DNA of 64,000 nucleotides from Lolium rigidum (Eukaryota > Streptophyta > Magnoliopsida > Poales > Poaceae), in assembly GCF_022539505.1 (NCBI RefSeq), contig NC_061511.1, positions 37,933,144-37,997,143 of the forward strand. The letters run 5' to 3'. The stretch's first letter is position 1, and each line of letters begins with the position of its first letter. The position numbers and the translations under genes were made by a program. The notes beneath the pieces were generated by a model that worked only from the letters and a program-made list of their open reading frames with translations, was not told the DNA's origin and did no database searches. Shown here piece by piece: positions 1-12,101 of this stretch.

Positions 1-330
1 GCATTCCGGTGTCGCGGATGGACCCTCCAGGTGTCCTTCTCGTTGAACGACGCCATGAACGTCGCGTTCAGCCCTAGGCAGTCCTCGGGGTCGTCACTGC
101 TAGCGATGAAACGTTGCCGATGCAGGTACTCCGCCATCTTCGCAGCCTTCCCGTTGTCCTGCTCCTCCTTCACCTCCGAGGAGGGCGCGCCCAAACCCGC
201 CACTCCCCGTGTCAATGACGCGTCGGGCCCGCCACTACCCGCCTCGCTTCTCGCTCTGTCCGACGCGCTCAAACCGTCCACTGTGGAGCGGGTCCAGGCT
301 CGGGACGCCGGACAACATATTGGGCCGCGC
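1..330 (-). CDS. Partial open reading frame inside the split Harbinger-type element
   Basis: One minus-strand frame stays open from about position 330 to the window edge (about 110 codons). It has a Gly/Ser/Ala-rich part, then a charged part with KMAEYLHRQRF and NATFMASFNEKDTW. GC-rich codon use and position resemble the cargo genes of the sibling elements. There is no clear ATG at the upstream end: the reading frame enters from the Copia insertion point at 341, so the insertion probably cut this gene. I do not recognise the protein. It may be a captured or element-encoded gene fragment. Confidence 0.35.
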
Positions 331-341
331 AGGGCAGAAAG

Positions 342-2097
342 TGTAGGGATTCGTAGCATAGAAAACAAAAAATTTCCTACCGCGAGAACGCAATCCAAGC
401 CAAGATGCAATCTAAAAGATGGGAGCAACGAGGGGATGAACGAGACTAACCCTTGAAGATTTCCAAAGCCTACAAGAGGAGGCTCTCGTTGCTCGCGGTA
501 GACGATCACTTGCCGCTTTCAAAAGCGCGTAGAAGATCTTGACGGTGCCACAATCGGGCAGCACCTCCGTACTCGGTCACACGTTCGGTGTTGATGACGA
601 CGTCCTTCTCCCCGTTCCAGCGGGCAGCGGAAGTAGTAGATCCTCCTCGGAATCCCGGCAGCACGATGGCGTGGTGGCGGTGTCGATGGAGATCTCCGGC
701 GGAGCTTCGCTAAGCATATGCGGGAGAAGTAGTGGAGAAGGGGCGCTAGGGTTTGGGGAGAGGGGGTGCTATGGGCGCCGGCCTCAAGGGGGCAGGGGTG
801 GTGCGGCCAAGCCATGGGCAGCCCCCTCCCTCTCCTCCTCATTATATAGGTGGAACCCCAAGGGTTGGCCCAAAGTCTTCGAATAAGACCCCAACAGAAA
901 AAACTGCCTTATGGACGAAACCTAGAGGGACATGGACTCTCCCCTTCCCCCTTTACTTGGCCGGCCAAGGAGGTGGAGTCCACCATGGACTCCACCCTCC
1001 CACTTGGTTGGCTGGTTAGGGTTTGTGGAGTCCCTCCGGGACTCCTCCTTCCATAGTGATTTATTCCGGATAATTCTAGAAACCACCTTCCATAAATTCA
1101 CCGGATCATTTCCAAACTTGGAAAGTGATTTCCTATATATGAATCTTATTCTCCGGACCATTTCGGAACTCCTCGTGATGTCCTGGATCCCATCCGAGAC
1201 TCCGAACAAAACTTCGAATTCCATTCCATATTCCATATCTACTTAAACGACATCAAACCTTAAGTGTGTCACCCTACGGTTCACGAACTATGTAGACATG
1301 ATTGAGACCTTTCTCCGACCAATAACCAATAGCGGGATCTGGAGATCCATAATGGCTCCCACATATTCAACGATGACTTTAGTGATCGACTGAACCATTT
1401 ACATACGATACCGATTCCCTTTGTCACGCGATATTTTACTTGTCCGAGGTTTGATCATCGGTATCTCTATACCTCGTTCAACCTCGTTTCATGACAAGTA
1501 CTCTTTACTCGTACCGTGGTATGTGGTCTCTTATGAACCATTCATATGCTTGCAAGCTATTAGATGACATTCCACCGAGAGGGCCCAGAGTATATCTATC
1601 CGTCATCGGGATGGACAAATCCCACTGTTGATCCATATGCCTCAAATCATACTTTCCGGATACTTAATCCCACCTTTATAACCACCCATTTACGCAGTGG
1701 CGTTTGATGTAATCAAAGTACCTTTCAGGTATAAGTGATTTACATGATCTAATGGTCGAAAGGACTCGGTAACTATGTATCGAAAGCTTATAGCAAATAA
1801 CTTAATGATGTGATCTTATACTACGCTTAATTGGGTGTGTCCATTACATCATTCATATAATGACATAATCTTGTTATTAATAACATCCAATGTTCATAAT
1901 CACGAAACCATGATCATCTATTAATCAACAAGCTAGTTATACAAGAGGCTTACTAGGGACTCTTTGTTGTTCACATAACACACATGTATCAATGTTTCGG
2001 TTAATACAATTATAGCATGGTATGTAAACATTATCATAAACACAAAGATATATTATAATAACCATTTTATTATTGCCTCTTGGGCATATCTCCAACA
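342..2097 (-). repeat. 3' LTR of the Angela-like element
   Basis: A 1,756-bp direct repeat of 7,135-8,887. By eye the two copies differ at roughly 30-35 positions, about 98% identity. This copy ends in a clean TG...CA pair (plus strand TGTAGGG to TCCAACA). Open frames that cross it are LTR sequence and differ between copies by indels, so none is taken as a gene. Confidence 0.9.
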
Positions 2098-2112
2098 GTC
2101 TCCCACTTGCAC
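2098..2112 (-). other. Polypurine tract of the Angela-like element
   Basis: On the minus strand the sequence GTGCAAGTGGGAGAC directly precedes the LTR start TGTTGG. This is the usual polypurine tract context of Angela/BARE elements and fixes the element orientation. Confidence 0.75.
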
Positions 2113-4569
2113 TAGAGTCAATAATCTAGTTTACATTTGTAAAGATATAACACCTTGGCCTTCCGGTGCTTTATTATGTTTTGCTCACGAGAGAGGTTTT
2201 AGTCAACGGATCTGACATGCTCAGAAACGTATGTATTTTGCAATTCATTTGCGTCTCAACGCATCACTCATTTTCTAAATGAGTCGGCATTAAATATGTT
2301 TGGTCTTTCGGTGGAACCTTAATTCCGCGGTCTGAAATATGTCACTAATATTGTCATACACAATATAGCTTCAAAGTTCTGACACTATCGGAACTACACC
2401 AAGTTCTCAAAGAACCTCTTGACTTAACATCCTCAGTCATTGTCAAAACAATGACATATTCTGCCTTTGTTTGTAGAATCCGTCACAACATTTAGAACTC
2501 ATCTAAATCTAGCATAGACAACTTCTAGCTTATTGTGCTACCTTTTAAACAACACTTAGCCTAATTTGAGATTGAAATTTTATTTTTATATGTGATCAAA
2601 CTAATATCGGTGCAACACCTTACAGTGATTTGTTTGTCATTACTCATACAAAACTATATATATCCTTGGTTCTTCTAAAGCACTCAGGGATATTCTTACT
2701 GTTTATCCAATGATCATCACATGAATCATTCTGGTATATGCTCCTAACCATTTAGAGCATAGGACATCTGATATTGTACATTTTATTCGTGATCTAAAAT
2801 CACTCATGTGTTTTTACTCATTGAGTGTCAAATACACTCAAGTCTTGTAAAATCTTCACATGAAAAGAACACCTTCTTTATATTGAACTACTTTAATATT
2901 CATTCTATGTACTTTTTAACTTAAACTTTTATGTGTTTCAATCCATCTTCATAGATCTTGACACTAAATATGTTTCAGTTCATATCCTTTCATTGAAGTT
3001 TAATTCTCAATGAAACCTTTTTAATCAATTATATAATTACATTATTTATAATCAACGATATGTCACCTACATAAAGTATTACAAATATGTCTCAGCGCTC
3101 CCACTTAATTTCTTGCAAATGCAAGCCTCTTCATCGTCTCTGATGAAATCATAACTCTTTGATCATTTCATCCGGTGAAGATTCCAACTCCGCAATACTC
3201 ACTTCATCCAATTGAAGTTTGTATTCCTATCTAGTATTCTACGGACTAGCAAAACTCTTGGTTGTATCTTGTATACACCTTTAATACACACTTCTGTTAA
3301 GTAATATATTTTGCCATCCTACTAACATATCTCATAAAAGAAATATGTAGTGATTACTAGAATAATCCACATAGACTATAAGCATTGCTACGGAAGATCT
3401 AATCTTATCTTAGTCAACTCTTTGAACTTTGTCGTAAACAACTTTTCGACAAGCCTAGCTTCTTTAAGGACATTTCATCCAAGTCTATCAATTTCATAGA
3501 TTTATTTACTTTCAAAAAGTATTCATCTATCTTGGATTTCATGGCGTATAGCCATTTTAACGGAGTCAGGGCCCACTATAACTTCTTTGTTTGTAGTTGA
3601 TTTATCATTGTTCAAAATCAATCCTTTGTTCACAAATCATTTATTTGATCACAAAGTAAACCATACCTACAAGGTTCAATATGTACTTCGATCTCCATGA
3701 CTAAAACACTTTGTAGTCATGAGAGCTATGATCATCGTGACCGCTTCCGGAACCAATTCCAATGCTGCGCTACTCTGATCATTATGCTCAGGTTCATAAA
3801 CCTTATCAAGTTCTATTGTCCTCCCACTCAAATACTTCGCTAGAAAACAATTTCTTGGAAATAAGTAAGAAACATTGAAAAACACTTTTGTCTTTGTCTC
3901 CATAGTGGAAAGAATTCCCAATCAATTCTTTGGGATAACCAACAAAGACATTCATCTGATTTTGGTTGTAAACTTATTTACTTTATGCTATGCATTCCAA
4001 AATTTAAGAAAGGACTATTAGGGTTCATACCCATGCCATAACTCGTATGGTGTCATTTCAACGGATCATGATGATGCTCTATTCAGTGTAAAAGCGGTAG
4101 TCTCTAAAGCATAATCCACAAAAATATAATGGCATCAATATTTTATCTCATCATTGATCCAACAAGGTTTGGATACGTTTCTCGGATACTTCATCATCAC
4201 TATGATACTTCAAGAAACGTGAGTTGTAGAACAACTTCATAACTCTCTTAGATGTTCGCTAAAATTCGTAATTCAAATATTTCCACTATGATCCAATCAT
4301 AGATATTTGACTTTTCTATTATGATGATTTCCACTTCATGCTGAAATTTATTTGAATCTATTCAAATGTTTCAAACTTCTTCCTTATCGAATATATCCAC
4401 ATATATATACTCAATTCATTGTTGGAAGTTTTCATGAAGTAGAAGAATCTCCCGCACACAACTATGCCCAGTGAACCACATATATCATCATGTATGTTTC
4501 CACTAAGTTAGTTGCCCGTTCAACTCTTGGCCTATGAACGGTATTTCAGTCATTCTCTTTTAGAAAATT

Positions 4570-4683
4570 TTTGCAAGCGCCAAACGATTCAAAAATCGAA
4601 TGACTCCAAAAATCCATTTGCATGGAGTTCCTTCATGCGTTCCTTTCTAACATGACCTAAATGGCGGTTCCACAAATAAGTGG
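4570..4683 (-). pseudogene. Copia GAG-pre-integrase remnant
   Basis: Minus-strand translation gives YLWNRHLGHVRKERMKELHANG followed by a FLESFDFESFGACK-like stretch. The HLGH and LESFDFESF motifs are the zinc-binding pre-integrase segment of Ty1-Copia polyproteins. The expected WHCRLGH has become WNRHLGH. No open frame of useful length surrounds it, so it is a decayed remnant of the element's own pol gene. Confidence 0.75.
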
Positions 4684-5344
4684 AATTCAAATCATTTGCC
4701 TTATGGCATTTTAGCGTCAGTGTTATGTATGTGTGTTTTACCATTAAGATTTATAATAACTTATCCATCGTACATGGAGTATGTCATAATTTGAACAACT
4801 CATTGTTTTTATTTGACCAGAGCATAATAACAATTATTAAGTTCTTTATTATAAATTCTAAGGGCTAGATAGAATACCAACGACGAACATCATAACACTT
4901 TATTTTTTGTTCCAGACGTGCATTCCTATCATATTCCTTGTCAGTCACTTAGGCCATTGTATTCTTGTATTGCGTTGTTTTGTATGACACTTCATACCAA
5001 CCAATATGGTACAAATACCCAAGAATTTCATTGTGTGACCAAACAAGGAATACATCCATAACATGTATATCATTTATATACACCTGAGCTAGACTTTCTA
5101 GTATTTTCTTTTCTTTCTGCCAAAATATCTTTTGTAGTTTCTCTTTTAGCTTTCCTCATTATTCAGAAAAACACTTTAACATCATTAACTTCTAGGTTTG
5201 TTGGTCAAATACCAATAACCTTGAGGTTCTTACTTTTAAGTTGATCATCATATGACAAGTGTTTCAGATTTCACTATTAGTAACTTTGTAATATGATGAA
5301 CAATTTCACTCATAATTTTATCCATCATATCATGACGACTTTTC

Positions 5345-6349
5345 CGAGACCATGTTTGTACATGCTAGGCTCGTAAAATATAACCTCAGTATTCGCATGT
5401 GCAAATCTGGCTTGCACCCGTTGTATGCACACGTAGAATCTATAACACCCGATCATCACGTGATGCTTCGAAACGACGAGTCTTAGCAACGGTGCATACT
5501 AAGAACGATTACTTCATGGATATGCGAATATCGTTAGTGCCCCAATAGTTGGAGGATTGGGACGCCTTGCGTCTTCAACCTTCCTACATTCCCATAAAAC
5601 TTATGAGTTTATGTAGTCTCACCAAATTATATTCTATCATCTTGCAATAAGGTCTTAGATATCACATATATCTCATACCTTGATTATTTCGAAAACTAAA
5701 TTTTCAGCTCCTTACTTTTCAAACAGATTTGAATTTCAAGTTTCACGGAGACAAGATAACTTTAGGTACTAATTGAAACCATAGCTCTCTGAATCAACAA
5801 TGTGAGGTTTACTAAAAGTTTGCAATAGGACTTAATCATTTCTTGATTCTTTAACAATACGGTACCAATCCGTAAAGTTTCTTGTCGATTTTAACGATGA
5901 TTTCTATCTCAATAACAAGACTAGCGCATTGTAGAAAACGGATGCCAATACTACAAAATTAATTCAAAATACTACTCGGACTATGTTTATGATAATTAGT
6001 TCATGTTTTAATCTAATTACTAATGAACTCCCACTTAATACAACATCCCTCATAGTTGTTAAGTGGTACACGATCCATATCCACTACACCAAAACCGATC
6101 ATCACGTGAGATGATGTAGCTTCAATGGTGAACATCAACATGTTGATCATATCATCCATATGACTCGTGTTCAACCTTTCGGTTTCCGTTGTCCCGAGGC
6201 CATGTCCGTACATGCTAGGCTCGTCAAGCAAACCCTAGTATTCCGCGTGTGCAACATGGCTTACACCCGTTGTATGTGAACGTTGAGTCTATCACATCCG
6301 ATCATCACGAGATGCTTCGAAACGACGAACTGTGCAACGGTGCATACGA
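5345..6349. repeat. Diverged direct repeat inside the Angela-like element
   Basis: A block of about 155 bp at 5,345-5,500 recurs at 6,195-6,349. Shared landmarks are GTACATGCTAGGCTCGT, CACCCGTTGTATG, GATGCTTCGAAACGACGA and CAACGGTGCATAC. The copies are visibly diverged. They lie in the 5' half of the element (minus orientation), in or next to the leader/gag region, and look like an old internal duplication. Confidence 0.7.
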
Positions 6350-7120
6350 GGGGAGAACACTTTATTATCTTGATATTAATGTGAGGGATCATCTTATAAT
6401 GCTACCGTCGCGTTCTAAGCAAAATAAGATGCATAAAGGATTAACATCGCATGCAATTCATATGTGATATGATATGGCCCTTTAGTCTTTGCGCCTTCGA
6501 TCTTCATCTCCAAAGCACGGACATGATCTCCATCATCAACGGGCATGATCTCCATCATCGTCGGCGTAGCGTCAAGGTCCATGGCGCCGTCTTCATGGTT
6601 GTTCACTTCATGTAGCAACTATTACAACTACTTTGAAATACTACTCAACATGAAATATTAAAGACAACCATAAGGCTCCTGCCGGTTGCCACAATACAAA
6701 AATGATCATCTCATACATATTCATCATCACATCATGGCCATATGACATCACCAAACCCTGCAAAAACAAGTTAGACGTCTCTAATTTGGTTTGCATATTT
6801 TACGTGGTTTAGGGTTTTCGAGTGAGATCTAATCTACCTACGAACATGAACCACAACGGTGATACTAGTGTTGTCAATAGAAGAGTAAATTAAATCTTCA
6901 CTATAGTAGGAGAGACAGACACCCGCAAAGCCACTTATGCAATACAAGTTGCATGTCGAGCGTGGAGCAAATCTCATGAACGCGGTCATGTAAAGTTAGC
7001 CCGAGCCGCTTCATCCCACTATGCCACAAAGATGCAAAGTACTCAAACTAAAGACAACATAAGCATCAACGCCCACAAAACAATTGTGTTCTACTCGTGC
7101 AACCATCTATGCATAGACAC

Positions 7121-7133
7121 GGCTACGATACCA
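7121..7133 (-). other. Primer binding site of the Angela-like element
   Basis: Minus strand TGGTATCGTAGCC, one base inside the LTR end. It resembles the canonical initiator tRNA-Met primer site TGGTATCAGAGC with small changes, as expected for Copia elements. Confidence 0.75.
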
Positions 7134-7134
7134 C

Positions 7135-8887
7135 CGTAGGGATTCGTAGCATAGAAAACAAAAATTTCCTACCGCGAGAACGCAATCCAAGCCAAGATGC
7201 AATCTAGAAGATGGGAGCAACGAGGGGATGAACGAGACTAACCCTTGAAGATTTCCAAAGCCTACAAGAGGAGGCTCTCGTTGCTGCGGTAGACGATCAC
7301 TTGCCGCTTTCAAAAGCGCGTAGAAGATCTTGACGGTGCCACAATCGGGCAGCACCTCCGTACTCGGTCACACGTTCGGTGTTGATGACGACGTCCTTCT
7401 CCCCGTTCCAGCGGGCAGCGGAAGTAGTAGATCCTCCTCGGAATCCCGGCAGCACGACGGCGTGGTGGCGGTGTCGATGGAGATCTCCGGCGGAGCTTCG
7501 CTAAGCATATGCGGGAGAAGTAGTGGAGGAGGGGCGCTAGGGTTTGGGGAGAGGGGGTGCTATGGGCGCCGGCCTCAAGGGGGAAGGGGTGGTGCGGCCA
7601 AGCCATGGGCAGCCCCCTCCCTCTCCTCCTCATTATATAGGTGGAACCCCAAGGGTTTGCCCAAAGTCTTCGAATAAGACCCCAACGGTAAAAAACCGCC
7701 TTATGGACGAAACCTAGAGGGACAGGGACTCTCCCTTCCCCTTTACTTGGCCGGCCAAGGAGGTGGAGTCCACCATGGACTCCACCCTCCCACTTGGTTG
7801 GCTGGTTAGGGTTTGTGGAGTCCCTCCGGGACTCCTCCTTCCATAGTGATTTATTCCGGATAATTCTAGAAACCACCTTCCATAAATTCACCAGATCATT
7901 TCCAAACTTGGAAAGTGACTTCCTATATATGAATCTTATTCTCCAAACCATTCCGGAACTCCTCGTGATGTCCTGGATCCCATTCGAGACTCCGAACAAA
8001 ACTTCGAACTCCATTCCATATTCCATATCTACTTAAACGACATCAAACCTTAAGTGTGTCACCCTACGGTTCGTGAACTATGTAGACATGGTTGAGACCT
8101 TTCTCCGACCAATAACCAATAGCGGGATCTGGAGATCCATAATGGCTCCCACATATTCAACGATGACTTTAGTGATCGACTGAACCATTTACATACGATA
8201 CCGATTCCCATTGTCACGCGATATTTTACTTGTCCGAGGTTTGATCATCGGTATCTCTATACCTCGTTCAACCTCATTTCATGACAAATACTCTTTACTC
8301 GTACCGTGGTATGTGGTCTCTTATGAACCATTCATATGCTTGCAAGCTATTAGACGACATTCCACCGAGAGGGTCCAGAGTATATCTATCCGTCATCGGG
8401 ATGGACAAATCCCACTGTTGATCCATATGCCTCAAATCATACTTTCCGGATACTTAATCCCACCTTTATAACCACCCATTTACGCAGTGGCGTTTGATGT
8501 AATCAAAGTACCTTTCCGGTATAAGTGATTTACATGATCTCATGGTCGAAAGGACTCGGTAACTATGTATCGAAAGCTTATAGCATATAACTTAATGACG
8601 TGATCTTATGCTACGCTTAATTGGGTGTGTCCATTACATCATTCATATAATGACATAATCTTGTTATTAATAACATCCAATGTTCATAATCACGAAACCA
8701 TGATCATCTATTAATCAACAAGCTAGTTATACAAGAGGCTTACTAGGGACTCTTTGTTGTTCACATAACACACATGTATCAATGTTTCGGTTAATACAAT
8801 TATAGCATGGTATGTAAACATTATCATAAACACAAAGATATATTATAATAACCATTTTATTATTGCCTCTTGGGCATATCTCCAGCA
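7135..8887 (-). repeat. 5' LTR of the Angela-like element
   Basis: A 1,753-bp copy of the LTR at 342-2,097. Its inner terminal base is changed (CGTAGGG instead of TGTAGGG on the plus strand). A 238-codon minus-strand frame crosses it but is broken by indels in the other copy, so it is not called as a gene. Confidence 0.9.
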
Positions 8888-9464
8888 GAAAGGGCCTTTG
8901 GGGCGCGCGACTGGGGCCGGTAAAATATCCGGCGCGCTCAAAAAACCTTTGAGGGACACGACTGGATATGCTCTTAGTATGTGGTTGGGTGCTCAAGATC
9001 CATTTTCTCGGTTTCTGCGAAACAAAAAAAAAAGTCTGATTGATTGTTAGGCTGATCTGTCTTAGAGCATCTCCAACAGGCGCACTAAATCGCGGCGCGC
9101 TAAACCTTAGATTCTGCGCGCGGTAAACAGGTAGCGCGCGCTGGGCCGTTTTTTCCCCCGCTGGACGCGCTAATATGCAGCGCGTGCGCGGGCGGAAAAA
9201 ATCGTCCTCCGCCGGGCGCGGCAAAATACATCGCGCGCGGGCGCGGAAAACAGTTTTCTAGACTATTTTGCAATCACAAAGATCAAATAATCACACATAA
9301 TTCATGAAACAAATGATGTACCATAATTTAAATGGACACAAAGTGCAACATACATCACATAGTTCAAGAACGACACACAAAATGACGTAGTTCAACAATG
9401 ACATACGACATATGGTTCAAATGGACAAAGTGGAACACATAATAATGCATATCACAAATGCATA

Positions 9465-11511
9465 TCACACTTCCGCATTTTCCAAGTCAACACCTTCTTC
9501 TTCTTCCTCGTCATCTTGGGTTGAAGGAGGAATAGTAGCATTCATGGAAGACACGAAGCCTCCCGGTGGTGCTCCCATACTCCCATACACACCACTCACC
9601 GAGCCTCCCATGGTCCCTCTCCAAACACTCCTCCATAGCTTGGTCCTCCCATGCCGGCCATGCCTCCATAGCCTCCCATGCCGGCCATGCCTCCCATGCC
9701 GGCCATGGGCATGCTTCCCATGCCGGCCATGCCTCCCATGGTGGGCATGGGCATGCTTCCCATGCCGGCCATGCCTCTCATGCCTCCTCCAAACGTCGGC
9801 ATGCCTCCTCCAAACATGCCGGTAGTGGGAGTGTTCATGTTGGCTACCAACAATCTTTTTTTGGCCAACACTTCATCGCGAAGAAGGTTGATGTACTCCT
9901 TTTGCCTCTCATCCATATGGGAAGTATCCATCAAGAAAAGCTTCCTCTCCTCCTCCGCTAGGCGTGCATGCTCCTCGGAGGCTTGCCTCTTCTCCTCCAA
10001 AGCCAACTTCTTCTCCTCGTTGGCGGCAATCCTCTCCTCCAAAGCGGCTCTCCTAGCTTCAATAGCATCCATAGCCTCTTTCTCCAAGTTTCGTTGCATC
10101 TTTCTATCTTCATTTGCTTGCAACCTTGCATTTGCAATCCTTTCCATAGCCATGACAATGTCATCATCTCCGGCCTTCTTTCTTTTCATTTCCTTGGCGG
10201 TCTTCCTACCATGCACATTCCTCCGCCCATTGTTGACGGAGTGAGGAGTGGAGCTTCTCTTCTTCCCTTCATCACTTGAATCATCATCATCGATGATTGT
10301 TGCATCACCTGTAGCATTGGCCGCCATAGTTGCCGCATCCAACTTGCCGCGCGTCTTCCACTTCTCTTCATTCCCTAGCACGGCATAACAATGATGCAAG
10401 GTGAATGACTTGCCAAGAATCTTGTTGCCTTTCTTGTTCTTCTTTCCCACATCCCTAAACAATCCTTGAGCCATGAAGTTCTACACATATGCGGAAAAGA
10501 AAATAGATGAGCTATATGAAGTAGAACCGTATTCTTCTCATATGAGCCATATGGTGAACATAGTAGAATGACTTACCCTATCATTCTCATTAGTGCCACT
10601 TGGATTGAGAACATCGATGTTGGCTTGCACGCCCGCCCATTTTTGGCAATCGGTGTTGATACCGGACCAACGGGACCGAAGTGAGCGCATGGTTCGCTCG
10701 TTCCCACTTGTGTTGTGTGTGTTGAAGTAATCCGTCATCCTCATCCAATATGTTTCTCTTGTTTGATCGGTACCGGTTGTTGGATCCATTCCAATTGTCA
10801 ACCACGTCTTGCAAAGCAACTTGTCCTCCGCTATGGTGTAGTTGGCGGACGGACCCGGAGGGCGAGGTTCAATCAACCCTTCTCCTTCCTCATCTACATC
10901 CTCATATTCCTCCTCTCCATCGGCGGCTTCATCATGCATGAACGAGGATCCAACATTCATTGTATCCATGAATATCGCATCATCGACTCTACAATGCAAT
11001 GAAATTGATTACTATACGGCTAGGTATGCATCTAAACTACAATTTGGACGAAAAGTAGTGTTTTTTACCTCTCGGGCATTTCATCATGCACCGTATGTGC
11101 GCCCGCGCGGTTGCCGGACGGAGGCGGCGGCTGGTTCGTCGTTGTCGGAGGAGGAGGAGGCGCCTGGTTCGTCGGAGGAGGAGGAGGCTGCGGCCGGCGG
11201 GGGACGGGCGCCTTCGCTTTCTTCGGCGGCGCGACGGAGGCGGGACCGATGTGCGGCCGTTTGTTCGACGGTGCCTTCCCCCTCCTCGACGCGGGCTGCG
11301 CGTTGCCGGCGCCCTGCGCGGCCATCTGCGCAGCGGCAGCGCCTGCGTGCAGTGCCCCGCGCGGCGGGACGAAGAGCGGGCGCGCAGCAGCCGTTGCGTT
11401 GCCGCCGTCGGCGCCGCCGCTAGGGTTTGACAGTGGCGCGGCGGCAGTGGCGGCGGCGGAGGGTGGGACAGAGTAGGGAGGGGTCGGTGGGTTGCCGGAG
11501 GGGTCGTCCAT
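9465..11511 (-). CDS. Pong ORF1-like Myb/SANT and NAM-associated protein, three exons
   Basis: Exons join in frame at 11,511-11,069, 10,988-10,577 and 10,480-9,596, with GT/AG sites at both introns. Exon 1 encodes a Pro/Ala-rich start (MDDPSGNPPTPP). Exon 2 encodes an acidic stretch, then a Myb/SANT-like domain (YTIAEDKLLCKTW, SRWSGINTDCQKWAG). Exon 3 starts DRNFMAQGLF and carries the NAM-associated region (SFTLHHCYAVLGNEEKWK), a long Glu/Lys/Arg coiled coil, and a Met-Gly repeat tail. The raw frame stops at 9,596. A better tail (GVYGSMGAPPGGF to GVDLENAEV, stop at 9,465) lies in another frame, so a frameshift near 9,610 is likely. In Pong-like elements ORF1 helps the transposase bind DNA; here it is the only gene in its element. 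Confidence 0.7.
9640..9800 (-). repeat. Met-Gly coding minisatellite in the ORF1-like gene
   Basis: Repeats of a roughly 9-18-bp unit built on CATGCCGGC and CATGCCTCC. On the minus strand they encode GMAGMG and GSMPM units. Such arrays change length easily and may be the cause of the nearby frameshift. Confidence 0.8.
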
Positions 11512-12101
11512 CGTCGGGATTTCGCCGGCGGCGCGCGGAGACGACGGATTGGGCGCTCGGGCGGCGACGCGGAAGAGGAAGTTTCAGCGCGGGGGATTTT
11601 TCGCGCTTGGACGAGCGTTGCCGCGCGCTGTAGCCGACGCGCCAGATATGCCGCTCCGGTTTGTGCAAAACGCCGCGCGCCCTAAAATTTTTACAGCGCC
11701 GCGCCGTTTACCGCGCCTGCTGGAGCGCCTCATTCCCTCCCGCGCGCTATATCGGACGTTTTTATGCCGCGCGGCCTATATAGCACGTCTGTTGGAGATG
11801 CTCTTAAAACTTTGACCCGCGCGTTGCTGAAAGCACCATTTTCTCTGCACACGCAGGAACACTCGATTTTACTGTTTTCAGCAAGCTAAGCTGAACGCGG
11901 CGGAAAAGGGGAAAACCCGTGTCTCGCCCATGCAAGCTCAAAGATGGCGCAAGCACGCGCGCATCCACGAAAAGATGACGGGAGAAATTTTGTCACCTCC
12001 CGCCAATTTGAACCTCTTATATCATCGCACGGCTCACCGCCCTAAATCTTGTCTCCATTTCCCCCATTCGAGCTCTCTGTCCCGGTGTGGACGTTCACCG
12101 A

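Larger units (their letters stand above)
342..8887 (-). mobile_element. Angela/BARE-like Ty1-Copia LTR retrotransposon, complete but coding-dead
   Basis: An 8,546-bp element flanked by a perfect 5-bp duplication, GAAAG, at 337-341 and 8,888-8,892. Read on the minus strand, both LTRs begin TGTTGGAGATATGCCC (the right copy has CTGCTGGAG) and end CCCTACA or CCCTACG. The primer site lies beside the right LTR and the polypurine tract beside the left one, so the element runs right to left. Length and LTR start match the Angela/BARE group of Triticeae. The 5-kb internal region is AT-rich with only short ORFs; one stretch (4,570-4,683) still reads as Copia GAG-pre-integrase. It sits inside the Harbinger-type element described above. 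Confidence 0.9.
1..8973. mobile_element. PIF/Harbinger-type TIR element, left end outside window, interrupted by a Copia element
   Basis: The right terminus at 8,961-8,973 reads ACTGGATATGCTC and is followed by TTA (8,974-8,976). This is the mirror of the GAGCATCTCC terminus and TAA/TTA target duplication used by the other Harbinger-type elements here. Its body is bases 1-341 plus 8,893-8,973. The gap is filled by an LTR retrotransposon flanked by GAAAG on both sides, so the two parts were once contiguous. GC-rich content with CGCGC-rich termini matches the sibling elements. The left terminus is not in the window, so total length is unknown. The family call rests on terminus and duplication only; no transposase was seen. 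Confidence 0.6.
9065..11803 (-). mobile_element. PIF/Harbinger-type element carrying an ORF1-like gene, no transposase
   Basis: Termini are inverted: GAGCATCTCCAACAG at the left and CTGTTGGAGATGCTC at the right, flanked by TTA at 9,062-9,064 and 11,804-11,806. Three-base TWA duplications and this terminus are typical of PIF/Harbinger. The 2,739-bp body contains one minus-strand gene of three exons encoding a Myb/SANT plus NAM-associated protein, the ORF1 type of Pong-like elements. No DDE transposase reading frame is present, so it would need a transposase from elsewhere. Confidence 0.8.

Noticed and set aside
7310..8026. 238-codon minus-strand open frame
   Set aside because: It lies within an LTR, and the matching region of the other LTR is broken by indels.
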